A DNA stretch of 64,000 bases from an uncultured Collinsella sp. (GTDB taxonomy: Bacteria; Actinomycetota; Coriobacteriia; Coriobacteriales; Coriobacteriaceae): NCBI GenBank assembly GCA_900757495.1, contig CAAENX010000013.1:67947-131946 (forward strand), in the 5' to 3' direction. Below the pieces are notes generated by a model. It saw only the letters and a program-made list of their open reading frames with translations, was not told where the DNA came from and made no database searches. Of this stretch, positions 22,835-31,370 are shown piece by piece (the stretch's first letter is position 1; each line of letters opens with the position of its first letter). A program made the translations under genes and the position numbers.

Positions 22835-24694
22835 TCACTGGGCGAACTGGCTGCGGTAGAGCTCGGCGTAGAAGCCGCCTGCCGCGAGCAGCTCGTCGTG
22901 CGTGCCGCGCTCGATAATCTCGCCGTCGCGCATCACCAGAATGCAGTCGGCGTTGCGGATGGTGCTCAGGCGGTGCGCCACGACAAAGCTCGTACGACCG
23001 GCCATGAGCTCGTCGAATGCCGCCTGCACCTGCAGCTCGGTACGCGTATCGATGCTCGACGTCGCCTCGTCCAGCAGCAGAATCGCCGGATCGGTGAGCA
23101 TGACGCGCGCGATGCACAGCAGCTGTTTTTGACCCTGGCTAAACGTGCCGCCGTCCTCGCCGATTACCGTATCGTAGCCGCCTGGCAGCTGCACGATAAA
23201 CTTGTGCGCGTGCGCGCGCTTGGCGGCCTCGATAACCTGCTCGCGCGCGGCTCCTGGGCAACCGTAAGCGATGTTGTCCGCCACCGTGCCCTCGAACAGC
23301 CATGTGTCCTGCAGCACCATGCCAAAGGCGCGGCGCAGGCTTGCGCGCGTGTAGTCACGCGAGGAACGGCCATCGACCGCAATGCGACCGGCGTCGATAT
23401 CGTAGAACCGCAGCAGCAAATTGATGAGCGTTGTCTTGCCACAGCCCGTAGGACCGACCAGGGCAAAGCGCATGCCGGGTTTAGCCTCGATGCAGACATC
23501 CTGCAGCAGCTTGCGGTCGGGCACATAGCTAAAGTCCACATGTTCAAAGGTCACCTCACCCTGCGGGGCGGCAAGTTCCACGGCATCTAGCGCATCGGGC
23601 TCCTGCTCGCGCGCATCGAGCAGTGCAAACATGCGGCGCGCCGAGGCGTACGCAGTCTGGATCTGCGTGATGACGTTCGTGACCTCGTTGAACGGCTTAG
23701 TGTACTGGTTGGCGTAGGACAGGAAGATCTGCACGCCGCCCACCGTGAGCGCCGCAGGCACGCCCGTGATCACGCCCGCGCAGCCGATCACAGCGACCAC
23801 GGCATAGATGATGTTATTGATAAAGCGCGTGCCGGGGTTGGAGAGCGAGCCCATAAACTGCGCGCGCTCACCTGCCGTATAGAGCTCGGCGTTAAGGGCA
23901 TCAAAGCGCTGTTGAGCGTTCGGGCCATAGGCAAACGCATCCACCAGCTTCTGCTCGCCCACATACTCCTCGATATGGCCACCGAGCTGGCCTTGGATGC
24001 GCTGCTGTGCCGTAAAGCTCTTATTGGAAAGCTTGGCGATGGCACCGGCCGCAAAGATGGAAAGCGGCGTGACGAGCACCACCACAAGCGTCATGGTCAG
24101 CTTGATGGAGAGCATAAACGCGAGCGTGCCCACGATGGTAATAACGCCGGTAAAGAGCTGCGTGAAGCCCTGCAGCAGACCGTCGCCCACCTGATCGACG
24201 TCGTTGACCACGCGGCTCATGAGGTCGCCGTGGGCATGGCTGTCGATAAAGCTGAGCGGCATGCGGCTGAGCTTGTCGCTCGCCTCCACGCGCATGTCGC
24301 GCACCGTCTCGTAGGACAAGCGGTTAACGCAATAGCCCTGCAGCCACTGGAAAGCCGCAGCACCTACGACGACAATCGCGAGCTTGGTGACAAGCGGCAG
24401 CAGCGCATCGAAGTCCACCTGCCCGGCGGCGACGATCAGGTCGATGCCCTCGCCGATGAGAATAGGTGTGTAGAGCTGCAAGATCACCGAGATGGCAGCG
24501 CTCACAAACGACGCCGCAAACGAAATGCGGTGCGGGCGAACATAGCCCAGCAGGCGGCGGGTCACCGCGCCCACGGGATAGCGCTCGGGGTCGCCGGGCT
24601 GGCGCGGGCCGTCCCCCAGGTCGTTGAGGTTATCGTTGCCAGACACGTTGGCGGTCATCGTGGCGACCGAGCCGGAAGAAGTGTACGGATTCAT
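22835..24694 (-). CDS. ABC exporter half-transporter (canonical NBD partner), pair 1
   Basis: A 619-residue fused permease-ATPase. Six membrane helices lie between about residues 55 and 340, followed by the NBD: Walker A GPTGCGKTTLINLL, Q-loop region AFGMVLQDTWLF, signature FSQGQKQLL (non-consensus SQGQ), Walker B ILLLDEATSS with catalytic Glu, and H-loop VAHRLSTIR. The immediately preceding gene encodes a partner with a degenerate Walker B and H-loop. The combination is the classic heterodimeric exporter in which one ATP site is inactive (TM287/288, BmrCD type). The start ATG abuts the TAA of the partner (TAAATG), with GGAGGG upstream inside the partner gene. Substrate unknown; lipid or drug export is typical. 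Confidence 0.9.
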   Translation of the reverse strand: MNPYTSSGSVATMTANVSGNDNLNDLGDGPRQPGDPERYPVGAVTRRLLGYVRPHRISFAASFVSAAISVILQLYTPILIGEGIDLIVAAGQVDFDALLPLVTKLAIVVVGAAAFQWLQGYCVNRLSYETVRDMRVEASDKLSRMPLSFIDSHAHGDLMSRVVNDVDQVGDGLLQGFTQLFTGVITIVGTLAFMLSIKLTMTLVVVLVTPLSIFAAGAIAKLSNKSFTAQQRIQGQLGGHIEEYVGEQKLVDAFAYGPNAQQRFDALNAELYTAGERAQFMGSLSNPGTRFINNIIYAVVAVIGCAGVITGVPAALTVGGVQIFLSYANQYTKPFNEVTNVITQIQTAYASARRMFALLDAREQEPDALDAVELAAPQGEVTFEHVDFSYVPDRKLLQDVCIEAKPGMRFALVGPTGCGKTTLINLLLRFYDIDAGRIAVDGRSSRDYTRASLRRAFGMVLQDTWLFEGTVADNIAYGCPGAAREQVIEAAKRAHAHKFIVQLPGGYDTVIGEDGGTFSQGQKQLLCIARVMLTDPAILLLDEATSSIDTRTELQVQAAFDELMAGRTSFVVAHRLSTIRNADCILVMRDGEIIERGTHDELLAAGGFYAELYRSQFAQ

Positions 24695-26548
24695 TTAGCA
24701 GCCCTCCTTTGCGCAAGTGGATGCCAGGGCGCACGCGGCGCCTGGGGTGGACGTGGACGTCGCGCTCCCCCGCTGACCCTCGAGCTCCTCACGACGAAGC
24801 TGCGACTGGCAAATCTCGCGATAGAGCCGGCAGGTCGCGTACAGCTCATCGTGCGCGCCCAGGCCCGCGACCGAACCGTGGTCGAGCACGCAGATCATGT
24901 CGGCATCGCGCACGGTCGAGACGCGCTGGCTCACGATCACCGTGGTCAGTGGGAGCCCGCCCGCGGCGGCACCGCGCACGCTGCGCTCGCGGATGGCATG
25001 GCGAAGCGCCGCGTCGGTCTTAAAGTCGAGCGCCGAGGCGGAGTCATCCATGATTAGGACCTGTGGAGAGCCCACCAGGGCACGTGCGATGGTCAGGCGC
25101 TGGCGCTGGCCACCGCTAAAGTTCTTGCCGCCCGCCTCGACCGGGGCATCGAGCCCCTGCGGCTTGTTGCGCACAAATTCGCTGGCCTGCGCCATGTCGA
25201 GCGCCGCCCAGAGCTCCTCGTCGGTTGCCGCCTCGTCGCGCCAGGTCAGGTTGCTGCGAATGGTGCCGCTCACCAGCGACGCTCGCTGCGGAACGGTCGC
25301 GACCACGTGGCGCAGCTGATCGAGCGGCCAGGTGCGCACGTCGGCGCCCATCACGCTCACGCTGCCGGTGCCCGCATCGTACAGGCGCGGGATGAGCGAG
25401 ACGAGCGTGGACTTACCACTGCCCGTACCGCCAATAATGCCGAGCGTCTTGCCCAGCGGGAGCTCCAGGGTCACATCGTTGACGGCGTTGGCAGCGCCGG
25501 CGCCAAAAGAGAAGCTCGCATGGCTCAAGCTCAGCGCGGAGGTCGGAGCGACATTGCCCGGCTCGGGCAGCGCGACCGGCTGGTTGCCCTCGTCGGTGAT
25601 GCTCGGCACGCAATTGAGCACCTCGTTGATACGTGACGCACTGGCGCTCGCCTTGGTAAAGACCACGACCAGGTTGGCGACGTACACGATGGAGGTCAGG
25701 GTCTGCGTCATGTAGTTGACGAACGCCATGACCTGGCCCTGCGTGAGCTCGCCCACGTTGACCTGGATGCCGCCCACCCACAGGATGGCACACACGCCCA
25801 GGTTCATCACAAGAAACGTGACGGGGTTGAGAATCGACGAGAGCTTGCCCACCGCGATGGCAGTATTGGCCTGGTCATCGGCGGCTTGAGCAAAGCGCTC
25901 GCGCTCGTGATCTTCACGCACAAACGCACGGACCACGCGAGCGCCCGAAAGGCCTTCGCGGCAAATGAGTGCAATGCGGTCGAGCTTTGCTTGCAGCTGC
26001 TTGTAGTACGGAATGCAGCGCGCCATGACAAACCAGAACACCAGGCCGATGGCGGGCGTGCAAATCAAAAAGATGATGCCGAGCTTAAGGTCGATGGCAA
26101 GGGCTGCGACCATAGAGCCCACCGCCAGGAAGGGCCAGCGGATGAGCATGCGCACGCCCAGCGCCACGGCGAGCTGAACCTGGTTGACGTCGTTGGTAAT
26201 GCGCGTGATGAGCGACGGCGTGCCGAAGCGGTCGAGTTCGGCATAGCTCAGCTTGTTGATGTGCTGGTAGAGCGCGCCGCGGATATCAGTACCCATGCCC
26301 TGCGAGGTCAGCGCCGCCATCTTTTGGCAGACGAGCGTAAACGAGATACCGATCACAGCCATGACGCCAAGTACCATGCCATAGTGGACGACGGCACTCA
26401 CGTCGTGCGCACCGATACCTTTATCGATCATCTGGGCAATCACCAGCGGCGTCAGCAGGTCAAAGATCACTTCGATCAACTTGCACGCAGGGCCAATCAC
26501 CATATATCGGCGAAACTTACCACCAAAACGCCTGAGCAGCTCAATCAT
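24695..26548 (-). CDS. ABC exporter half-transporter (degenerate NBD partner), pair 1
   Basis: This is a 617-residue fused permease-ATPase. Transmembrane segments occupy about residues 15-310. The NBD has Walker A GGTGSGKSTLVSLI, signature FSGGQRQRL (consensus), Walker B VLIMDDSASALD with Asp in place of the catalytic Glu, and VSQRVSTVR with Gln in place of the H-loop His. These changes mark the non-hydrolytic site of a heterodimeric ABC exporter. I chose the ATG at 26546-26548 (GGGAG eight bases upstream), 11 codons inside the open frame that starts at a TTG. A disordered, Ser/Thr-rich C-terminal tail follows the NBD. It is transcribed first in the pair. Confidence 0.9.
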   Translation of the reverse strand: MIELLRRFGGKFRRYMVIGPACKLIEVIFDLLTPLVIAQMIDKGIGAHDVSAVVHYGMVLGVMAVIGISFTLVCQKMAALTSQGMGTDIRGALYQHINKLSYAELDRFGTPSLITRITNDVNQVQLAVALGVRMLIRWPFLAVGSMVAALAIDLKLGIIFLICTPAIGLVFWFVMARCIPYYKQLQAKLDRIALICREGLSGARVVRAFVREDHERERFAQAADDQANTAIAVGKLSSILNPVTFLVMNLGVCAILWVGGIQVNVGELTQGQVMAFVNYMTQTLTSIVYVANLVVVFTKASASASRINEVLNCVPSITDEGNQPVALPEPGNVAPTSALSLSHASFSFGAGAANAVNDVTLELPLGKTLGIIGGTGSGKSTLVSLIPRLYDAGTGSVSVMGADVRTWPLDQLRHVVATVPQRASLVSGTIRSNLTWRDEAATDEELWAALDMAQASEFVRNKPQGLDAPVEAGGKNFSGGQRQRLTIARALVGSPQVLIMDDSASALDFKTDAALRHAIRERSVRGAAAGGLPLTTVIVSQRVSTVRDADMICVLDHGSVAGLGAHDELYATCRLYREICQSQLRREELEGQRGSATSTSTPGAACALASTCAKEGC

Positions 26549-26757
26549 AAAAAGGCGCTCCCTATCATCATTCACACTCAATTCGAATCATGATAGTACC
26601 GCCACCCCAAAAGAAGCGTAAACAACTCGTCATTTCTAACGGGATTCAGTTTTCAGAGGAGCATACGCGCACGCCCGATCAATGGCGGGCAAACCGCCTG
26701 ATATACTTACATTAGTGCTACCAAGTTAGTCGCCAACCCTTGAAATGAGGTGCCGAG

Positions 26758-27750
26758 ATGAACGACATTCTCGCAAGAAGAGCAAGACGAGCAACCGTGG
26801 GCATCGCCCTTTCCGCGGCACTTGTCGCGGGAATCGCCCCCGCAACGGCGATAGCGGCAGAAACCAGTTCCCCCACCGGTGCAGTTGCCTTGCAGACGGA
26901 AGATGCGGCCGCCGCAAAAGAAAAAGCGCTTGCAGCCATGCAGGAAGCGCTCAAAAACCTCGAGGCCGCAAAAGTTGCCGCAAGTCCCGAGAAACTTGCG
27001 GAAATCGATGATGACATTGCCGCTTTTCAAGAGATCTACGACATGGTGGTGGCGGAAGCCGCCAAACGGAGGGAGCCCCTTCCCGCTATGCAAGCGGACG
27101 TCGATGCAGCCCAAGCCAAATACGATGAGGCCCACAACCGGACAAGCGGCCTTCAGGCAGAATTAAATAAGGCAATCGACGACGGAGCTTCTAACGAAAC
27201 TATTAAGCAGTTGCGAGGTGAGATCATGTCGGCAGAAAGGCGAGAAAAATCTTGTGAAGATGATCTTCACCGCTGCCAACGCCGGCTCGAAAGCCAGGAA
27301 AAACGGGTTCAGTATTTCGAAAGTGAGGCAGAGGAAGCCAAAGCCCACATCGATGAGGACGTAGCCAAGCGAGATGCGCTCCTCGGCGATTTGGAAAAGG
27401 CGCAAGCGGCCTATGACGATGCCTGCAAAGCATACGAAGAGGCAAAGGCCGCGGCAGACAAGGCCACCTCGCCCGAGATAGCGAAACCGACCGAGACAGT
27501 GCCTCCCTCCGGCTCAGCGCAACCCGCCGAGGCGACACCGCCCGTTGGCTCACCTGCAACCGGCAAAGACGCCCTACCAAGCTCCACCAAGCAAGCGAAC
27601 ACAAGCAGCGGCAAGCAAGCAGATACGACCGCCGGCAAGCTCGCAAACACGGGCGACACAGCACCGAGCGCAATCGCACTCGTAGCAGTCGCCGCCGCAG
27701 GCCTCGGAATAACCGCCACTGCCACACGCCGCATCAAGAACTCAAAATAG
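26758..27750 (+). CDS. Secreted coiled-coil surface protein with LANTG sorting signal
   Basis: The 330-residue product has a signal peptide (IALSAALVAGIAPATAIAAE), then about 200 residues of Ala/Glu/Lys-rich heptads (for example EKALAAMQEALKNLEAAKVA) that should form a long coiled coil. A Pro/Thr/Ser/Gln-rich spacer with SGKQA/AGKLA repeats follows. The end carries a sorting signal KLANTGD, a hydrophobic stretch (LVAVAAAGLGITATA) and RRIKNSK. LANTG instead of LPxTG is used by some actinobacterial sortases. The start ATG has GAGGT seven bases upstream. A strong terminator follows. Likely a wall-attached stalk or adhesin; no ligand domain recognised. Confidence 0.8.
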   Translation: MNDILARRARRATVGIALSAALVAGIAPATAIAAETSSPTGAVALQTEDAAAAKEKALAAMQEALKNLEAAKVAASPEKLAEIDDDIAAFQEIYDMVVAEAAKRREPLPAMQADVDAAQAKYDEAHNRTSGLQAELNKAIDDGASNETIKQLRGEIMSAERREKSCEDDLHRCQRRLESQEKRVQYFESEAEEAKAHIDEDVAKRDALLGDLEKAQAAYDDACKAYEEAKAAADKATSPEIAKPTETVPPSGSAQPAEATPPVGSPATGKDALPSSTKQANTSSGKQADTTAGKLANTGDTAPSAIALVAVAAAGLGITATATRRIKNSK

Positions 27751-27795
27751 CTGCCAGCGGTTATTGTCTTCGCCAATCCACAAGCCCAGAGACAA

Positions 27796-27835
27796 AAAGA
27801 GGTCCGTTTCCCCACCTAGGGAAACGGACCTCTTT
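27796..27835 (+). terminator. Intrinsic terminator after the LANTG surface protein
   Basis: AAAGAGGTCCGTTTCC and its complement form a 16-bp stem with an 8-nt loop, ending in CTCTTTAA. The A-run on the 5' side would also serve minus-strand transcripts. Confidence 0.88.
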
Positions 27836-27970
27836 AACTGCAAAAATTCAAACAACAGCACCGCCGCCTCTTAAACTACGTAGCCATCAATGCCCAGACA
27901 ACGCCAGCGAGCAGCAAAAGGCACGGGATTAAATTATTCAGATAAATGTGACCCTTCAGGCGGTTTTGGT

Positions 27971-28077
27971 CGGCTACCCGCGAGTGCCGGCAGGGCGCTT
28001 GGTAGTCGAGCGATCCCGCAGGCGAAGCCGAGGACCAGCGAGACACCAAGCGCCCTGCCGGCACTCGCGGGTAGCCG
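27971..28077. repeat. Long hairpin element D (33-bp perfect arms) next to the SRP RNA
   Basis: Arms 27971-28003 and 28045-28077 are perfectly complementary, with a 41-nt loop. Pairing continues imperfectly outside (AGGCGGTTTTGGT with ACCAAAAAACGCCT). It begins about 15 bases past the 3' end of the SRP RNA on the minus strand and may end that transcript. Similar in style to the elements at 12126 and 32342 but without the inner hairpin. Confidence 0.8.
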
Positions 28078-28092
28078 CGGCACCAAAAAACG

Positions 28093-28204
28093 CCTGCGCA
28101 CTCGATGGATTCGGATGCCCGACAGAGGCTCCTTATGGCTGCTTCCTTCCGGACCTGACCAGATTCGGAACATGTCGTCATCCGAACCCATCGAACGCGC
28201 TAGG
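28093..28204 (-). ncRNA. ffs: Signal recognition particle RNA, small bacterial (4.5S) type
   Basis: On the minus strand the hairpin tip carries the invariant SRP sequence GGTCAGGTCCGGAAGGAAGC followed by AGCCATAAGGAG. The outer helix pairs TTCGATGGGTTCGGAT with ATCCGAATCCATCGA, giving a molecule of about 112 nt lacking the Alu domain. It binds Ffh to direct cotranslational secretion. The 5' side has a purine/C-rich region with TAAGAT about ten bases upstream as a possible -10. Exact ends are estimated from the closing stem. Confidence 0.93.
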
Positions 28205-28253
28205 CGCTCGGTATATCTTACCCGCTCCCGCCCGATGGGGCAAGACAGCTAAT

Positions 28254-28335
28254 TTGGGACGGGGCTTTTTTGACTACTTTTTGACTGGTGGGGCATCAGG
28301 GTGGCGAAAGTAGTCAAGGAGGCCCCGTCCTAAAT
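28254..28335. repeat. Long hairpin element E (about 25-bp arms with wobble pairs)
   Basis: TTGGGACGGGGC...TTGACTAC at 28254-28278 pairs with GTAGTCAA...GCCCCGTCCTAA ending at 28335, including several G-T pairs. The loop is about 32 nt. It lies upstream of the SRP RNA promoter. Confidence 0.65.
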
Positions 28336-28353
28336 AGACTGATCTGGTGCTGT

Positions 28354-28513
28354 GCCACGAAAAGGGCCCATCTACTACGTTTAGGTCGCAGGGGTCGACC
28401 ATAGCCGACTTTTTCGAAAATCGGCAAGCCCTCTACCTGCGGTTTTAATTTCGCAAAATTCGGGATGGTCGAGGGTGCTCGGCCAAACGTAGTAGATGGC
28501 CGCATTTCGTGGC
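28354..28513. repeat. Long hairpin element F (29-nt arms, 102-nt structured loop)
   Basis: GCCACGAAAAGGGCCCATCT (continuing to 28382) pairs with 28485-28513, which ends GGCCGCATTTCGTGGC, with about 26 of 29 positions matched. Inside, GTCGACCAT (28394) can pair with ATGGTCGA (28465). No coding frame fits both halves. Confidence 0.7.
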
Positions 28514-28565
28514 GGAAGGTCCGACCCAGGACCCAAGGCAGCCAACCTCGAATGGCCATTATCGA

Positions 28566-28632
28566 AGTTGCGGTGGAATACGGACTGAATTGGCGCCTTA
28601 AAGGCAAAAACACTCCGTATTTCACCGCAACT
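28566..28632. repeat. Double-hairpin repeat, copy 2 (conserved arms)
   Basis: Arms AGTTGCGGTGGAATACGG and CCGTATTTCACCGCAACT are identical to those at 3954-4020, but the centre differs (GGCGCCTTAAAGGC-like inner hairpin). It ends 16 bases before the stop of the TadA-glycerate kinase gene, so it probably terminates that gene. Confidence 0.8.
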
Positions 28633-28648
28633 TATAGAGCGATGGGTT

Positions 28649-30430
28649 TTAGAGGCGAGCGAGATCATAGGCTCGCGCGGCAGACTCGCCGGCGCAGATG
28701 AGGTTGGTTGCGGCTTCTTGCGGATCGAGTGCCCGCTCCAGGTCCATGGGCTTGCGACAGATCGGCAGTACAAGGTCAATGCCCTGCTCGTACACCGCAT
28801 CCAGGTTGTCGGCACGACCGCCCACGACGGCAACAACCGGCTTGCCACAGCGCTTGGCACGGCGGGCCACGCCCACCGGTGCCTTACCGGCGGCGGACTG
28901 CTCATCCATATTGCCCTCGCCCGTTATGACGAGGTCGACATCGCGCACATGTTCGTCAAACCCCACGAGATCGAGCACCGTCTCCACACCCGAGTGTAGC
29001 TCCGCACCGAGTGCCAGCAACGCCGCGCCCAAGCCACCGGCAGCGCCCGCGCCGGGCACGCCGAGCACCGAGCCAAATGTCCGTGCGCCCTCGGGTGTGC
29101 GCAACAACCCCTGGGCCCGAGCCTCGACAATTGCCGTATCGAGTAGACGACCGTAGCCGACCATCCAGCTGTCGCACCTGCTCAGCGCCTCGGCGTCACC
29201 CGTCGGCAAGCCTTTCTGCCCGCCAAACACCGCTAATGCGCCCCGACGCCCCACGAGCGGATTCTCGACATCCGAAAGCACAACGATACGAGCGCCATCC
29301 AAAGCCTGCAGCGCTGGCGCCAAATCAACGCTCGCCACCCGCTCAAGGCCGGCAAGACCGGGGGCGATATCGCAGCCCTGATCATCGACCACACGCGCGC
29401 CCAGCGCCTGCAGCATGCCGGCGCCGCCGTCGTTGGTGGCACTACCGCCCAAGCCAATATAGATAGTCTTTGCACCCGCGCGAACCGCACGAAGCATCAG
29501 TTCGCCCACGCCATAGGTTGTGGCCGCCAACGCTGCCGATTCCGTGCAAGGCGAATACCCAATACCCGCCGTCTCGGCCATCTCAATGACCGCGGACTCG
29601 CGCTCGGCATCTACCAGCATCCGGGCAGACACGGGTTCACCAAAGGGACCTGCCACCTCGCAGGTCGAGAGCTCGCCACCACGCGCGGCAACGGCGTCGA
29701 GCGTTCCCTCGCCACCATCTGCCAGCGGCAAAGCGTTCAGCTCGGCATCGGGCCAAACGCGGCGCACGCCCTCGGCAACCGCTGCCTCCGCCTGCGCGCT
29801 CGAAACGCTGCCCTTAAAGGAGTCAATTGCCAGCAGCACGCGGCGGGGCCGGCGGCACGCAGGACCAAAGTCAACCGCCGTGTCAGCATCCTCACCGGCA
29901 CCTGCAAGCGCTGCGGCGTGAGCGGCATGCGCCTCAAGATCGGCCCCACAACCGCAATCAGTGCCGCCCGCTCCGCGCAGACCGCCAAAATAGCTACTCA
30001 GCAGCTCGCGGCATTCATCCGCCAGGACCCCAGCCGTCACGTTAAACCGATGATTCAGGCGCGAATCGGCATTCAGGTCATACAGCGAACCAAGCGCGCC
30101 CGCCTTGGCATCACTCGCGCCATACACGCAGCGCCCCACGCGCGCGTTAACCATAAGCCCCGCACACATGCAGCAGGGCTCGAGCGTCACGTAGACCGTG
30201 CAATCGGAAAGGCGCCAGCGACCGAGCGACCGAGCGGCAGCGCACAGGGCCGCGAACTCTGCATGCGCCGAAGGGTCCTGATCGAGCTCGCGACGATTAT
30301 GCGCCCGCGCGACAATCTCGCCCGCGCGCACCACTACGGCTCCGATGGGCACCTCGCCCACCGCCGCGGCGGCGCGCGCCTCCGCCAGCGCCTCACGCAT
30401 GAACTTCTCGTCGATTTCGGTGATCGTCAT
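28649..30430 (-). CDS. tadA: Fusion of tRNA adenosine-34 deaminase (TadA) and glycerate kinase
   Basis: This is a 593-residue fusion. Residues 1-150 are a complete TadA: HAEF with zinc His56 and proton-shuttle Glu58, and PCCMC with Cys86 and Cys89. It deaminates A34 of tRNA-Arg(ACG) to inosine. A linker of about 45 residues (Cys/Gly, then Ala-rich) leads to a glycerate kinase of the GarK/GlxK family from about 196: LLAIDSFKGSVSSAQAEAAV, GLGGSATNDGGAGML, NPLVGRRGALAVFGGQKGL and GEGNMDEQSAAGKAPVGVAR. This half phosphorylates glycerate using ATP. The frame is unbroken and the motifs are intact on both sides. I chose the ATG at 30428-30430 behind GGGAAGG. It lies opposite tRNA-Ser and near the SRP RNA. 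Confidence 0.9.
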   Translation of the reverse strand: MTITEIDEKFMREALAEARAAAAVGEVPIGAVVVRAGEIVARAHNRRELDQDPSAHAEFAALCAAARSLGRWRLSDCTVYVTLEPCCMCAGLMVNARVGRCVYGASDAKAGALGSLYDLNADSRLNHRFNVTAGVLADECRELLSSYFGGLRGAGGTDCGCGADLEAHAAHAAALAGAGEDADTAVDFGPACRRPRRVLLAIDSFKGSVSSAQAEAAVAEGVRRVWPDAELNALPLADGGEGTLDAVAARGGELSTCEVAGPFGEPVSARMLVDAERESAVIEMAETAGIGYSPCTESAALAATTYGVGELMLRAVRAGAKTIYIGLGGSATNDGGAGMLQALGARVVDDQGCDIAPGLAGLERVASVDLAPALQALDGARIVVLSDVENPLVGRRGALAVFGGQKGLPTGDAEALSRCDSWMVGYGRLLDTAIVEARAQGLLRTPEGARTFGSVLGVPGAGAAGGLGAALLALGAELHSGVETVLDLVGFDEHVRDVDLVITGEGNMDEQSAAGKAPVGVARRAKRCGKPVVAVVGGRADNLDAVYEQGIDLVLPICRKPMDLERALDPQEAATNLICAGESAARAYDLARL

Positions 30431-30481
30431 CGTTCGCCTTCCCTGTTGCAAATTCAAAACGATGCTATCATTACGACTCAC

Positions 30482-30571
30482 GGAGAGATGGCAGAGCGGT
30501 TGAATGCGGCGGTCTTGAAAACCGTTGAGCGCGAGAGCGTTCCGGGGGTTCGAATCCCCCTCTCTCCGCCA
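30482..30571 (+). tRNA. tRNA-Ser (anticodon UGA)
   Basis: Acceptor arms GGAGAGA and TCTCTCC, D-arm GCAGAGCGGTTGAATGCGG, anticodon stem-loop CGGTCTTGAAAACCG with TGA, a long variable arm typical of class II tRNAs, T-loop GGGGGTTCGAATCCCCC, and an encoded CCA (30569-30571). It reads UCA and probably other UCN serine codons. Confidence 0.96.
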
Positions 30572-30574
30572 CTC

Positions 30575-31159
30575 TTAGTGACTCACCGGCGTCATAGTCC
30601 GCTCGAACAGCGCATCGACCACGTCGGCGATTTCGGATCGGCGCTCTAGTACGTGGCCCGATTCCCACCACATGGTAAAGAGCCGAATAATGCCGCCGGC
30701 GACAAACTCAGACGTTGTCTCGAGCGATACGGGCGCGAGCGCATCCTCGTCAAGCGCGCTCATCACGCGCCCGCGTATGGAGCGCGCGATGCGGTCGCAA
30801 ATCATGCTGGTCAGCATACCCGACATACTGCTCGCCAAAATGTTATCCATGAGCTGCTCATGCGCCAGAATCAGATCCATGGCATCAGCGAACACTTCGT
30901 GGCGAAGCGCTCGCACGTCCTCGGCGCCCTCCGCGCCATCCGCATCGGCTCGCTTTTGCGGTAGGCCCGACATGAGTTCATCGATATAGAAGGCAAAGTA
31001 ATCGTTTTTGTCGCGGAAGTGCTTGTAGAACGTCGTCCGACGAATCATAGCGCGGTCGCACAGCATGGCAACCGTCACGTCCTCAAACCGATGCTCTTCG
31101 AGCAGCTCAGTAAAGGCCTCGAACAGGGCCCGATAGGTTTTCTTGATGCGAAGGTCCAT
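30575..31159 (-). CDS. TetR-family transcriptional regulator
   Basis: The 194-residue product has an N-terminal TetR helix-turn-helix: MDLRIKKTYRALFEAFTELL, then FEDVTVAMLCDRAMIRRTTF and YKHFRDKNDYFAFYIDEL. The C-terminal ligand domain is mostly helical and unassigned (LMDNILASSMSGMLTSMICD). I chose the ATG at 31157-31159 because GAGGAGG sits upstream at normal spacing; the frame is open another 90 codons but overlaps the divergent lemA promoter. The closest gene it could regulate besides itself is lemA on the other strand. The gene stops four bases after the encoded CCA of tRNA-Ser on the opposite strand. Confidence 0.85.
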   Translation of the reverse strand: MDLRIKKTYRALFEAFTELLEEHRFEDVTVAMLCDRAMIRRTTFYKHFRDKNDYFAFYIDELMSGLPQKRADADGAEGAEDVRALRHEVFADAMDLILAHEQLMDNILASSMSGMLTSMICDRIARSIRGRVMSALDEDALAPVSLETTSEFVAGGIIRLFTMWWESGHVLERRSEIADVVDALFERTMTPVSH

Positions 31160-31370
31160 ACGTATCGCCCTCCTCAAGGAAAAGACAGCGCTCACTAATC
31201 TGTCGCATATCTTACACCTGTATCGCCCACCCTTGGCGAATGGCCTCACCTTGGTGGAAACATAACGCTTACCGGAAAGTTCGGTATCGCCAAAGGTTGC
31301 GGGTATACTAGTAGCGTTACACCAACGGCAGCCGGCGGAAAACGCCGCGGCCATTCGAAACGGAGACACC

